A DNA stretch of 64,000 bases from Hybos culiciformis (GCA_964007475.1 OZ023274.1:94373750-94437749); one strand, 5' to 3'; counted from the first letter of the stretch, positions 25,952 through 38,071 are shown. A program made the numbers and translations. Notes: generated by a model not told the origin, from the sequence alone.

Positions 25952-27911
25952 ATGGCCAAGTTTGATATTCTTCGTCCAATTACACAATCAGAATTAGCAT
26001 ATTTGGCAAAGTTATATAAAAAAAATTATGATAAAACAACTTATCATTATTTGTCAATTTATAATCAATTGAAATGGAATAAATATTTTGAAAGCAATAA
26101 CATAAATTTAAACTTAACAAAATGGAAAATGCTTCGCAGAAATTTTTACACTCATCGAAATGGAAATTTAAAAAAAAATGGAACTTATTTAAGTATTTAT
26201 AAAGATGAGGTGAGATATGAAACCATATTATACATTTAAAGCTCGAAATTTTTGCCTTGATGCGTAAAAATCTAGTTTAACTAGCGATGAGTTTTAGACA
26301 AGTAGTGTTAAAATTATAGATTTATTATTATATTCGTTATTTTATGAATTAATAATGTCTTGACCAAGCTGTTAAATGTGAACATATTTTAGGCATAGAT
26401 ATTGTGAGTTTTTCGTTAGAAATATTTCTAAGAATTTGTTTTTTTTAGAAAGATTTTATTACATTTTTTACATTGGAAGATTCAATGAACGAATTGAAAG
26501 AATGCTTGGAAAAAACTAAACTAATAGATTGGACAGCTGGTCCTATCTTACCTGCTGTTCATCCCAATATGGTGCCTTCACTAAAAGCTGTATCGTTTAC
26601 TAATGGTGGCATACTGAGCAGGGTAGATGATTGTTTTTGTTTCTCAGTAGAAAACAAGAATGCGAAGGAGATGAATGAATTAAAGTAAGTTGAGATAGCT
26701 TTGAAGCTCTTGAAAACCGTTTTATTGCACTGACAAATATAATCATCATATTTCAAAAATATACTTATCAAAATCTTTAAATAAATATATGGATATTTTA
26801 TTTTAGACTAATGACATCAGATTTTAAAATTGCAACTCTTACCGATGAAAATGCTAAATATGTTCATTCCAAATGGGACATAAAAGATGAAAATACCGTC
26901 GAATTTGTCCAAGGTTTAATTCATTTAAATAAAAGTCTTGGAATATTCAGAACGGATACTAATGAATTAGTAGCTTGGGTTATTCAAATGGAATATCGAG
27001 GAATTGGGTATAAGTATAATTATTTGAATTGGATTGACCGGATAATTATCTGAAGCGGATTGACACCATACTTACCGAAATTCCTTTGTATTTGCGCTCA
27101 GAGATGTGCTCTGGGCTGATTTTCTAGTCTTACAAGATTATGAAAAATTATAATTGATTAATACGGTGTCACTAACCAAAAGACGAGAAATAGCTTTATA
27201 TCACAAGCTAACAACAATAAAATTAATTCCCTACTATTCTCTCAACGACTTAGTCGCCGTTTTCATAACACAAATTCCCATAGAATTGAACAGCACCCAA
27301 CAAATTACGGACTTAGTCGCGGTTTTCATAACACAAATTCCTTTAGAATTGAACAGCACCCAACAAATTAAGGACAACACGAACTAATTAATAGAATACT
27401 TATGTAATTATAATAACAATAACTAATAAATATAAAAATTTTATTGATTACAATCTAAAGGCACTTTACAAAAAAAAAACTATTACGTAGTATCAGTGTG
27501 AAGTATTTAATTATAATAAAATTGTAAATTTTTTAAGAATTAAGTTTATTGCAATATTTTGTAGGTAAAGATAGACAAATGACTATAGAACTATAACTTT
27601 CTCAACGTTACATGTTTAATTTAAAGTTTATTAATTTAAAAAAAGAAAACAAAATAATAATATATAGTTGTTTCAGTATTTTACAGGTTATGCCCGAATA
27701 CAGAAAAAATGGCTTTGGGACGTTATTGGTTAATAAATTAACAAAAGAAATTGTAAAATTGGAAGATATAGACGTTGTAGCATTTACATTTCAAGAAAAC
27801 TTTCGATCGCAGAAACTTTTACTTAATCTTGGTTACAAGAAAATGTGTGACATCAAATGGATGAATTTTAAAAATATTAAAAATGTTAATATAACAAGTG
27901 ATAATGTATAA
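25952..27911 (+). CDS. glycine N-acyltransferase-like protein, copy B
   Basis: Exons 25952-26209, 26449-26684, 26807-27007 and 27677-27911, phases 0, 2, 2, all GT-AG. Product of 309 residues starting MAKFDILRPITQSELAYLAK. Exon 2 has KLIDWTAGPILPAVHPNM, exon 3 NTVEFVQGLIHLNKSLG and LVAWVIQMEYRGIG, and exon 4 the acyl-CoA binding segment VMPEYRKNGFGTLLVNKLTK followed by SQKLLLNLGY. These are the N-terminal GLYAT region and the C-terminal GNAT fold in the expected order. The family conjugates acyl groups to glycine-like acceptors, but the substrate is unknown here. Closest copy is C (28881-30407), with most residues identical across exons 2-4. The third intron contains a 63-bp tandem duplication and possible transposon debris. 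Confidence 0.9.
27247..27372. repeat. 63-bp tandem duplication in a GLYAT-like intron
   Basis: Two adjacent copies (27247-27309, 27310-27372) of a unit starting GACTTAGTCGC, with a few differences. The unit keeps a plus-strand frame open and would encode a 21-residue repeat (DLVAVFITQIP and onward). It sits in the third intron of copy B, so I treat it as a non-coding or transposon-derived duplication. Confidence 0.9.
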
Positions 27912-27984
27912 AATTAATTTTATATAATATGTAAATATATAGAGTCTGGAATGTACATTTTATATTAACAATTCGAGGTCTTTA

Positions 27985-28262
27985 ATTAAATTTAAACAGG
28001 TATGCCATATGAATGTTTCGAGACTTTGGAAAAGGAAGCAGTTAATAAAGTTCTATTGAAAATAATAGACAGAGGGTTACATACAGTAGAATAACAATTT
28101 TTCAAGGTGATCGGTGGAACACCAGCAGTCCCAGAAGAACAGTAATCTTGAAGCTTAGATACAATTTTTAATATTTCATTCACTTCAGTGCGTATCTGTG
28201 GTCAGGGAAATTGTTTAAATAACTGAAATAGGTTATTGTTGCAAATATTATTCTCATAGAAA
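27985..28262 (-). pseudogene. reverse transcriptase fragment of a jockey-like non-LTR retrotransposon
   Basis: The minus strand encodes EVNEILKIVSKLQDY, then GTAGVPPITLKNCYSTV and NPLSIIFNRTLLTASFSK. This matches the early fingers region of jockey-type reverse transcriptases, where the usual text is a GPDGIPP motif, LKNC, then PLSxIFN and FPxxWK. The GPDG motif has decayed to GTAG and a stop truncates the frame on both sides. It lies between GLYAT-like copies B and C and belongs to a different lineage from the element at 45442-48704. Relic only. Confidence 0.72.
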
Positions 28263-28880
28263 GCTAAAGAAATCCATTGCCATATTGTTTAATTTTACAC
28301 AATTTACAGACCTCTTTAATTTAAGGAAAGATCTTCTACATTATGAAATGGAACTTAAGTTGCTGATTTAAAATTTATAATAATCTTTCTGCAAAAATTT
28401 GTAAATGTGACATTAATCTTTAATTGTTTCACAATGATTTCGATTATACCTATATCAGTTAGGATTGCATTTGAAATTTTGCGCATCAGCGGTATCATAT
28501 CTTCTTCACTATAAAATTACTTCCATTTGCTTCAATCGAACTCAGTAGAAGTTCACATCATTCTTATATTCTCAAAAATTATTGATTAATTATTTTATAA
28601 AAGGGAAGGCAACTGTTTTTTTGTGACTAAGAATGTTTTAAAAAAAGTCGAGTGGTTTTAAGTGGTTTTAGGTGGAAAGACTTTATTTTCATTTAAATTC
28701 TTAATTTTTTATTGATAATTTTAATAAAGAATACATATACTTATTTATTTTGAAAATAAACTTTTTCATCTAATCAAATTCTTATCAGCTGCATGTGAAC
28801 CAAAATAGAATTTATTAGAATATTATATGCATAACATTATAATCTAGGAAAATTAGATATTAGTGTTTAATAAATTTTTG

Positions 28881-30407
28881 ATGATGGTCAAGTTTGATAT
28901 TCTTCGTCCAATTACACAATCAGAATTAGCATATTTGGCAAATTTATATAAAAAAAATTATGACAAAACAACTTATCATTATTTATCAATTTATAATCAA
29001 TTGAAATGGAATAAATATTTTGAAAGAAATAATATAAACTTAGACTCCAAAGAATGGAAAATGTTTCGCAGAGATTTTTATACTCATCGAAATGGAAATT
29101 TCAAAGAATTTGGAACCTATTTGAGTATTTACAAAGATGAGGTAAGAATTTTTATTAAAGCATACATTTTTTGGGCACATGTGTAAAATCCGATTAGATA
29201 TTATTCGCAGCTCAACGTTACTATCGTTGACATGATTATTGAGGCGTTCAAGTTAAAACGTTATTTTCAATGCAGATTCCAAATCTGTCCAAGTATTAAT
29301 TCTTTCATATGACCAATCATAAGTTGAATCTAAAAACATTTTTTTCTAGAAAGATGTTATTTCATTTTTTACACTTGAAGACTCCATGAATGAATTGAAT
29401 GAATGTTTGGAAAAAACCGAACTAATAGATTGGGCTTCTGGACCACTATTAATTGGTGTTCATCCGAATATGGTGAATTCAGTAAAAAACGTATCATTGA
29501 ATAATGGTGGCAGTCTAAGCAGAATTGAAGAGTGTTTTTGTTTTTCTGTAGACAATCAAAATGCGAACAATTTGAAACAAAAGTAAGTTGAGACTGTTTC
29601 AGTCAGAAAATCATTAGTTCAAAATGTAAAGAATATATTGATCAATTTGACGATGCAGTTTAAAGCTGAACGGTCTTCCATTAGTCTCATAATCTAAAAT
29701 TCTAATAAATATTATAAACAATTTCTTGATTTATTTAATTTTAGAATAATTTTGCCAGATTTCAAAATTGCTCGTCTTACTGAAGAGAATGCTAAATATG
29801 TCCATTCCGAATGGGATTCAAATGATGAAAATTCAGTGGAATTTGTTCAAGGTTTAATTCATTTAAATGAAAGTCTTGGAGTATTTAGAACGGATACTAA
29901 TGAATTGGTAGCTTGGGTTATTCAAATGCAATACAGAGGAATAGGGTACAATTATTTTTAAGTTTACTAATATTAAATAAAAGCATCTTCCGAATTAGAT
30001 TTTTTTTTTTATTAATTATGAAACTTATTTTATTTTTAATCTGTATCTATGTGATGCTTGATGCGCTGAAAATATGTCGGTCATTTTTAAAATACAATAT
30101 GCTTTATGTATTCCTGACGAAGATTCTGTGAGAAGCGAAAAGTAGCCTAAAATTAGTCATTTATAACAATACTTTACTTTTCAGCATTTTACAGGTTATG
30201 CCCGAATACAGACAAAAAGGCTTTGGAACATTATTGGTTAGTAAATTAACCAAAGAAATTGTAAGCGCCGAGGATATTGATGTTGTGGGTTTTACACTTC
30301 AAGCAAACTTGCGTTCCCAGAGAATTTTTCAGAAGCTCGGTTACGTAAAAATTTGTGAAACCAATTGGATCTATTTTGAGGATATTAATAGTATTAAAAA
30401 AAATTAA
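28881..30407 (+). CDS. glycine N-acyltransferase-like protein, copy C
   Basis: Exons 28881-29141, 29350-29582, 29745-29945 and 30185-30407, phases 0, 2, 2, all GT-AG. Two consecutive ATGs open the frame; the second (28884, MVKFDILRPIT) aligns with the other copies and gives 304 residues. Exon 2 has LIDWASGPLLIGVHPNM, exon 3 NSVEFVQGLIHLNESLG and LVAWVIQMQYRGIG, and exon 4 VMPEYRQKGFGTLLVSKLTK with SQRIFQKLGY. The RQKGFG acyl-CoA pyrophosphate loop and the Lys-Leu-Gly-Tyr motif are intact, so the GNAT core looks functional. Introns are short. An AATAAA signal lies about 55 bases after the stop. Together with A and B it forms a head-to-tail array from local duplication. Role: probable acyl-CoA:amino-acid N-acyltransferase in detoxification; acceptor unknown. 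Confidence 0.9.
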
Positions 30408-33075
30408 CCGCAATGTAATGTATAAATTAGTAATATTTATATGTATTTATATTTCTTTTTTTAAATAAAACTAATTAAACTTTGGGATTTGAGAGATTTC
30501 TTAAATTTTTTTTCTTTTTTAATGTCAAACTGAACAGATTTTTCTGAACATTCCTACCAAAATTGCTTTGCTCAGTGCTTAAGGCATAAGAATTTTCCAA
30601 ATGCCAGACAAATTAAAATTTATTTTAATCTTTATGTATTTTACGTTTTTAATTTAAATATAAATAAAGGCATAATAAAAAAGCCGATTCAACTCACGTA
30701 TATGCAAATTAAGTATATTTGTTTCTAATATACTTAACAGCTGAATAAATATAGTAATAATATATTTAGTTTAGTTAACAAGTAATTGAATATTCTACCA
30801 CAAAGATTCAAGAAGATATAGAATGTATGTATGAAGTAGAATGTATCTACATTACATAATAAAATTGCGAATGTTTCCGCAAAAATGCATCTTATGTTTA
30901 TATGATTTTATTTTGTCAAGAAAAAAAAGTGTAAATAATGTTAAAAAGTTTGCCTGGATGTTATACACACATTATATTAACATGACCACAGCCTAATTCA
31001 GTTAACCAACATAATATACTTTCGAAACGCTATTACTGCGATAGTCCAAATTAAAATACCCAGAATTTAAATTATTTTAAAAAATAATTATTATTTTGAG
31101 TAAGATTACACAAACCAATTCACACAGTTGTTATGTAGTATAAATTTCTAGTATCTGAGTTATTAAGCTGTCGAGGAAATGAAAATTTTTTGGGAACTTT
31201 ATGATGTTCTGTATTTATGGAGTTTAAAATTATAAAACTTAATATTATGCTAACATAAAAACTACATTACTCATAAAATTATATATTTGACATAATCTTG
31301 ATCTGTAAAAATAAAAGATAAGATGAAATATTTTGTGGAAATTAAATGATTAACATAAAAGATTTTGTGGAAACAAAAACTAAAATATACCGCTATAAGA
31401 TTTCAGTTCTATACCGTCATACGATTTCTGCCATTATTATTACTACGATTCCTAAGTCCCTAAGTTCCTAATTTATCAGTTTATTGTTAGTTATTCACTT
31501 TAAATATATAATTTATATATTTATATATTTACACATTCATATTATAGTTATGATTAATATTAATACACTTTAATGATTAGTAATTAGTTCAATAGAATAC
31601 GCCTCACGTTCAAGTATGTGTACTACTTATTTATTTACTTATAAGAAGTACTTCATTTCTGAACGATATTTAAAAAAAATATTTTAAATTTTTATGTATA
31701 GGTAGGTACAAATGTACTATATTTTGGTTTTCAGAAAATATATCGGCAATAAAAATCATTATACTAAATTTCACTATGCCATTCTAATCTACTTATTGCT
31801 ATATGTTTATTTTTGGGTGGGTTAGTAAAATGTGTTAGTGTTAGTGTTAAACCTAGTTATTTGAGCTAAAAAGTTTTAGTTTACCAAGTACGTCTACTTT
31901 TGTTTGAAAAAAAAAAAATAAAAATTATGAATCAAATTCTGAATTTTAGAACTAACCTATAGCTAAAATGAACCTTTAAATAAACTGAACTTTATATACA
32001 TTGTCTGTATATAAAAAAACTATTATTCCGTATTAAAGGTTATTTTTCAGGTAGGTTTTTTTATTTGTATTTATTGTGGTTTGACAGAAAAAGGAAAAAA
32101 ATATTTATGATTACAAAAAAATATTTATTATGACAAAACTACTCAAAACTATTCTGCCTCACTAGAAAAACGCAACTCTATTTTGATAGTTTTGAGATAT
32201 TCAAGTTTTTCTGTTTTTATTTTAGAACATTTATATGGAAAGTTGCTCAATGTTGTTGTATTTTTGAGGCCTTTAGAACCCGAAAGTAGATTTTTAAAAA
32301 AATAAATACGGTCAAGAATATTTTACACTGTTCCAATTATGCAATTACCACAAAAATTGACTTTTAAGACTTGCTTGCTAAGTAAGGCAGTACTAGTATA
32401 GATCTATTTCATCAAGCCGATCTTTCAATCTAATCTTTAATCTAGTCCAAGTTATAAGAAAACGGAGCTCTAAAAATCCTTTCAAGCATATTTAAATAAT
32501 TTGAATTTATTTACAAATTAGTAATTAATTAGGTCAGAGAAGTTTTTTAATACCATTGTGTAATGTGTTCCCAATATTTTGAAATACATAATCTAATGAC
32601 CAAAAGAATGTGAATAAATATGATATGCATGATATAAATTTAGTTTTGAATCGTCTAAAAATCAATTTTTTTTTTTTTTCAACATTATTTACAAAATAAT
32701 TAACAACTATTGTTGGATCAACAACAATTGTTATATATTTTAACTTTTATCAGACATTTAATTAAACTATAGAAATGTGTATGTAAATACGTTAAAACAA
32801 TTATTTCAATTTTCTAAAATTTCAATGTTTTTTAATAAATTGCTCGTTATCATTTCAAGTTTGGTGGAAAAATGATAAAGCAAAAATTATCTTATCTTAT
32901 TTTATGTTTTTTTTTTTTATCAGAAAGATATAGTTATTAATAATTTTGACTAATTTTTAATATATTAATGACCATTTCATGATTTATAAAGCCATTTGTA
33001 GTTTTTACAACGAGCAAACATTTTGAAATTAATTTTGTTCCAATAAATTTGAGTTAAAAAAAAAAAAGAATAAAA
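30408..33075. other. intergenic region, one dispersed-repeat fragment
   Basis: AT-rich, no exon found. At 30547-30590 a segment (AACATTCC, then AAATTGCTTTGC and AAGGCAT) resembles the right arm of the inverted repeat at 43903-44326. The remainder shows no recognisable feature. Confidence 0.5.
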
Positions 33076-34016
33076 ATGGCTGCCGTAGGTCCAGATGCCT
33101 CTCGTACCAGATGTCCATCGTGCCAAAATGAAATTTTAACAGAAGTTCGATATGAAGCAACAACAAAAACTCATGTTATTGCTTTATTGCTATGTTTATT
33201 TGTGTAAGTATAAATATAGTAGTTGCCACAGCTATAACATTTTTCAATAAATTTTTCCACGTTAGTTTTTTTTTTTTTTAAATTGGAAATAAAATTAAAT
33301 TACATAAAAAACTACTTCAAAATGGATGGAAATTAGAATTTTTTAATATCACGAATTAATTGTATTTTCAAGAAACTGAGATTTATATGTTTTTACTTAT
33401 ACTTAAAAAGGTTTTCATTAAATTATGCTTACGTAGCATAAACTGTATGAAAAAAAAAATTATGTATGAAAAAAAAAATAAATATGCAGTTAAAAAGAAT
33501 AATGTTTCTAGTTTTATCTGAAAATGAGTTTCGAGTTTAATTTGAAGAAAAATTGCAAATGAGAGATAAAAATCAATTTCTAAAAAGTTAAATGACTAAT
33601 CATAGAGTCAAGTCAGAGTAGAAACAAATTTTCTGAAGATAAATGATAATAAACATAAGCCTTCAACTAATCCTTTCTTTCATAGAATTTTTTTCTCTGT
33701 TGAAAATTTAATTTATTCTACTTTATTGATGCAAGCAAGTTTACATAAATATAATTATTTTTTGAATTATTTAATTCAACTAATAATGAATTTAAGGTAT
33801 ATTAGACGATTAGTAGCTCCGAACTCACTGTGATGTGAAATTTGTTCAAAATATGTTACTATTATTCTTCATTATTCATGCGATAATCTCAACATTTCTA
33901 ATTTTACTTTTAGATGCTGGCCCTGTGTTTGTTTACCGTATTGCATGGATTCATGCCGTAATGCTAACCATTATTGTCCAAATTGTAGTGCATTCGTTGG
34001 ATCATATCAAAATTAA
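33076..34016 (+). CDS. short LITAF-domain protein, complete (type A of the plus-strand cluster)
   Basis: Exons 33076-33203 and 33914-34016 with a phase-2 GT-AG intron at the position shared by the whole family. The 76-residue product begins MAAVGPDASRTRCPSC, then LTEVRYEATTKTHVIALLLC, the hydrophobic CWPCVCLPYC segment, the HYCPNC knuckle and a GSYQN tail. It is a minimal LITAF domain with both CxxC pairs intact and no PPxY arm. Family members bind zinc, insert the central helix shallowly into late endosome/lysosome membranes and influence sorting. Its second exon has a decayed duplicate at 38072-38159, so an A-type gene was once also present downstream. Confidence 0.92.
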
Positions 34017-34773
34017 ACTGGAATTTTTTTGAATTTTAAATTTAATTAAATTTATTTATTTTTTAACATATAATTATAATTATGTAATTAAGTAAAAATT
34101 TACCAATTTCATGAAGCCATTTTCGATTTGGCACGTTCCAAAGTGAATACAAAATTATTTTAGCGTCATGACAAAATTTAACTAACAATAATTAAATAAG
34201 TTAAAATTGTAAATAGTTAAAAATTTATTTTGTTATAATATTTTTTTTTAACAGAAAATAGAAAACAGCAAACGAATCACCTTTTTTTACTTAATTTCGT
34301 TTTTACTTACTTAATGTACAAAAAAACACAATGATAATAATAAAATGTGTGCAGCTAACATTGATTAATATCCTGTCATTACAACTGTACTCATCATTAT
34401 AAGTGTACACGTCTCCAATATGTTCTATGTCAGCCAAAAGAAATTTTAGATAGCAATGAAAAAAATCAATCCTCGAGAATTACATTGATTCTTTGGGAAA
34501 TGGAATTCTTCTCTATAGCAACCGAATAGAAATTGGAAGTAAGAAAACATAAATGAAAAAGTTGGTGGATGTAACCTTTTTTAAAAATGTATCGTATAGA
34601 AAAAATAAAGAAAAAAAGTACACATAAAGTGATGATAGAAATTTATTCTAAGTAAACTATAGATTGCTTATTTTTTGGTATAACTGATTATTTAACACAT
34701 TGAAATTAAGATATGTGAATAAAATAGCATTTAAAACCATTTTAAGTGGGTTTGAATGGCCCCTAGCATTATG

Positions 34774-34809
34774 ATTCATAAACCATACAATATTCATAAA
34801 CCATACAAT
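34774..34809. repeat. 18-bp tandem duplication
   Basis: Two adjacent identical copies of an 18-bp unit starting ATTCATAAACCATACA (34774-34791, 34792-34809), next to the fold-back repeat at 34836. Confidence 0.9.
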
Positions 34810-34835
34810 AACTAGACTCTTTAGTTCGCCTGAAA

Positions 34836-35035
34836 ATTCTTTGAAGGGCGATCAAAGGAGTATAAGTCAATTTTTTACAAAAACGAAATACATACATTAT
34901 TTCTTTGAAGGCTGATCATAGGAAAATAAGTCAATTTTTTACAAAAACCAAATATATACATTATTTAATAATGATGTATATATTTGGTTTTTGCAAAAAA
35001 TTGACTTATTTTCCCATGATCGCCCTTCAAAGAAT
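34836..35035. repeat. fold-back repeat: two direct copies and one inverted copy
   Basis: A roughly 64-bp unit beginning ATTCTTTGAAGGGCGATCA occurs three times: forward at 34836-34900, forward at 34901-34964, and inverted at 34971-35035. The second and third copies are separated by only a few bases, so the transcript or single strand could form a near-perfect hairpin of about 60 bp. It looks like a fold-back MITE with one arm duplicated. Its right end is about 75 bp before a LITAF relic. Confidence 0.85.
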
Positions 35036-35110
35036 TGCTCTATTAAAGATCCGATATGTTGATACTTTTTCAATAAATTTCAGAAAAATTAAAATTTTTT
35101 TATTTTTCAG

Positions 35111-35180
35111 ATTCAGTTCTTTCTTATCTTTATGATAACATTATATTTTCAATAAACTTAATTCCGTCACTTCAAGTGGA
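35111..35180 (+). pseudogene. relic of a type-B LITAF gene: acceptor and 3' UTR
   Basis: After TTTTTCAGATTC the segment jumps directly to ATGATAACATTATATTTTCAATA, the 3' flank that follows the stop in the pseudogene ending at 37343. The knuckle-coding part is deleted. Similarity to 37259-37410 and 39787-39920 is clear on both sides of the gap. No coding potential remains. Confidence 0.6.
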
Positions 35181-35676
35181 TAATTTATCAATTAAATATT
35201 TCACTCTTATATACCAATCCTAGCTTATAGATAAAAACTAATAAATTACTAAACGATATATTAAAATTTTCTAAATTTATACTAGCGGTGAGATGAAAGT
35301 AAAAACTAGTCCTGGCTTTTTATAATGAGTTTTTTTTTATTTATATTTTTAATCGTCTTTTTATCCACATTTCAAAAATTTTTTATTTCACAAAATAATT
35401 TGAATTTCCATTTTTTTTAGTTCGAACTATAATTCAAAACCATTATTCAAAATTATTTAAAGATTTTGTGCATCTTATTTTGGATTTGGATTAATTTTGA
35501 GTTTAAATTATTACAAACTCAATAAATTTAAAGTACATAAAAAGCTATAGAATATGTTTTTGTCAAAACTTAATTACTTCAAATGTAATGCTTGTATTTT
35601 ATTATTCTTGTATAAGTATACTCGACACAACTTGACTTATATAAATGTTATACACATATACATATTAAATTATCAG

Positions 35677-35790
35677 ATTCTGTGTGGCTTTCTCCAGTTC
35701 ATTATTGTCTCCGTTGCAGCAGATCGATTAGACTGGTTGTAGATTTGACTGTAACATAATATTTTCAAAAAATTTATTAAATGGTTACTT
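35677..35790 (+). pseudogene. relic of a type-B LITAF C-terminal exon
   Basis: CAG, then ATTCTGTG, and a few bases later CATTATTGTCTCCGTTGCAG match the exon at 39787-39883 (CATTATTGTCCCCATTGCAG, encoding HYCPHC). The front half is deleted, so frame and helix are lost. The following TAACATAATATTTTCAA matches the 3' flank of the sister copies. Confidence 0.65.
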
Positions 35791-36488
35791 CAAATGAATA
35801 GTGTATTATAATTTTCAACTAAATAAGGCTGAATTGAAGGGAATTTCCTATGGATATATGCAAGAAATTTTTCTTTTCGTTGGTTTCTTATCGTTGGTTT
35901 ATTAGAAGAAGTCACTCAACATATAGTTTTTTTTAAATTGATATTTAAGAAGTTTGACTTAACATCGATGTTATATCAAAATATTGTTCTTTACGCCTAA
36001 AGTTTAGTTTATAATAGGATTACAAAAATTATTTATATTGTATTTTTATATTATTTATATTATTTTATATTTACATTACATTTATATTATTTATATTATA
36101 GTATTATATTATAGGCTTTGTGAAACTAAAATGAGCCTTATAACTTGCACTTGCACAATATCAAGTTACTAGTAAAAAGATAACAACCCTTACGTAGGCT
36201 TTTTTGATTAAGTCAGTTTTTGGAAGTTTAGAAAAAAATTTATTATTTAAGTAATAAAATTTTATGTATATAAAATTAAATATTAGTATGTAAATACCAA
36301 TTTTATTAACATTAACAAACAATTTAGTTAAAAATAGCCTTCTTCACTTCCTTTATGATATTTGAAATTGATAATTTTTTTGTTGTTTTTGACATTTTTG
36401 TAATATTTTTACAGAAGATAATAATTATGAAATATCATTAAGCAAAGTGAGAAAGAATATTATTTAAATTTTAGTTCCGATGATGATT

Positions 36489-36512
36489 AAGTGAAAATTG
36501 CAAGTAGTGAAA
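36489..36512 (+). promoter_or_regulatory. conserved 24-bp block upstream of the type-B pseudogene
   Basis: AAGTGAAAATTGCAAGTAGT plus GAAA differs at only two positions from 39249-39272 upstream of the functional sister gene, while neighbouring sequence has diverged more. Both lie about 75 bp before the start-codon position. It may be a shared promoter or 5' UTR element, or just a slowly decaying part of the duplication. Confidence 0.4.
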
Positions 36513-36584
36513 AAATTATAAAAATATATGATAAAGTTCTAGGAATTTTTATTTTATTTAACAAATTAAAAACAAGCATAAAAA

Positions 36585-37343
36585 ATTAGTTCGATCAATC
36601 TTGGCTCATATCCTGTTCGTATACGATGTCCTTATTGTAATGAGAAGGTTGTAACAATAGTTACGTCTGAAGCAACAATTGTGACGCACATGTTGACTCT
36701 TATTTTATGCGTCGTGTAAGTATAGTATAGACATAACTATTTTTTAACCGATTTTTGATCAAAAAATGAAAAAAGCGGACTATATAGTCGAGGTTCTACG
36801 ATTTCGAGTTTGGGAGTTAGTGGATCGAGTTTGGCAGTTAGTGGATTTCTATCAGCTCCAAACGAACTTACAAACATTTTGGTACGTTTTTTTTTGTTTG
36901 TTTTAAACTCAAAAAAACTGGATAAAAAAAAGAAGAATAATTTTGTTTTATACCATAAAAATTTAGCGAGTTTTAAAGATTTTTTATTGTATCGAAAAAT
37001 AATCATTGGCAGTCTGTTAAAGATTTATAAGTATTGGCAATAATAGAAAGCATATCCTTATTAATATGCTACTCTGATATTTCTCAGTATAACTAAATTG
37101 TAAAAAAAGATATTTGAATAATATCACAATTTAATTTAGACCATTTTTTATGATTAAGAATCCTTAAAGTATTAATTGTATTAAATAATCATTTTTTTGA
37201 GTGTTGTTTGCAGTAAAACTAATAAAAATTTTATTTAGAACAATTATATCTTTTTCAGATTGCTCTCATGTTGTTTGTTACCTTGTTGCTGTTGCTGTTG
37301 CTTTTTTGGAGTTTCCCACTGTTGCCTCAATTGCAAGCACTGA
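36585..37343 (+). pseudogene. type-B LITAF pseudogene: start codon lost, frameshifted end
   Basis: Exons 36585-36715 and 37259-37343 with the family's phase-2 intron. The first exon encodes SYPVRIRCPYC and TSEATIVTHMLTLILCVV, as in the intact copy at 39347. But the codon at the expected start is ATT, and the frame closes upstream without an ATG. The second exon has a run of alternating TGT/TGC codons giving six consecutive Cys, then SHCCLNC. A one-base deletion relative to the sister gene brings in TGA at 37341, removing the last nine residues. Both knuckles are still readable, so decay is recent, or an alternative start could rescue it. The intron contains a 21-bp tandem duplication. Confidence 0.8.
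36805..36846. repeat. 21-bp tandem duplication
   Basis: Two adjacent copies (36805-36825, 36826-36846) of CGAGTTTGGGAGTTAGTGGA plus T, one mismatch, in the intron of the LITAF pseudogene. The surrounding GC-richer patch may be transposon debris. Confidence 0.9.
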
Positions 37344-38071
37344 TTTCGCATAGACAATTTTAATGTAATGATAACATTATATTTTCAATACATATAAATT
37401 ATTTCTGTAACTTTAGAATGAAGAAAATAGATGAATCGAAATAAAATTGAGTTTTCGTTGAGTTGAATATTTAAATTTAATATTTAATATCCGTCGAAAA
37501 TTAGATTTACTAGTAGACTTTTCGGGGTTAAGTCTTTATTCAAAAATTTGTCAGCAAGATTTTATTAATTAATTATTTTATTTTATTTGTGTAATATTTA
37601 CATATATGATTCAAAAGTGTAATATTGTCGAATAAAATTTGAAATTTAGTTTCCAACATTACTCAGAAAGTTAGGATTTGTTTTTATTTTTTTTTTTTCT
37701 TATTGTGCTGTTTTTCCAATGGAGCTAAGACTAATTTTTAAACCATTTCTGAGATAAAATTAAAAAAATAGATACAAAATAAATATAGAGCTACTGTTTT
37801 CAGGAATAATAGAGGATATGTGATCGCAAAAAATAAAAAAAATAATTTTCCAAAACCTAATTACTTTAAATTAAAATTTTAATAAAATTCATTCATTCAT
37901 TACCATATAAATTTAAAACTTAATTATTATGGACCTATTATCTCTGTGAACCTATGAGTTCAATAACAGTCATTTATGAATTTAATATTTTGTTGAATAA
38001 CTAGATATTTGATGTTAAATAGAAATTATTACTCTGCTTTTGGTATCGTACATATATAATTTTCATTTTAG
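37344..38071. other. spacer with no gene
   Basis: 3' flank of the LITAF pseudogene followed by AT-rich DNA; nothing recognisable. Confidence 0.5.

Noticed and set aside
27154..27387. 77-codon frame with a repeated 21-residue unit
   Set aside because: Located in the third intron of GLYAT-like copy B with no splice sites linking it; explained by the 63-bp tandem duplication.
33835..34032. 65-codon plus-strand frame over the second exon of the LITAF gene at 33076
   Set aside because: It is a shadow in another frame; the zinc-knuckle frame with proper splice phase explains the sequence.
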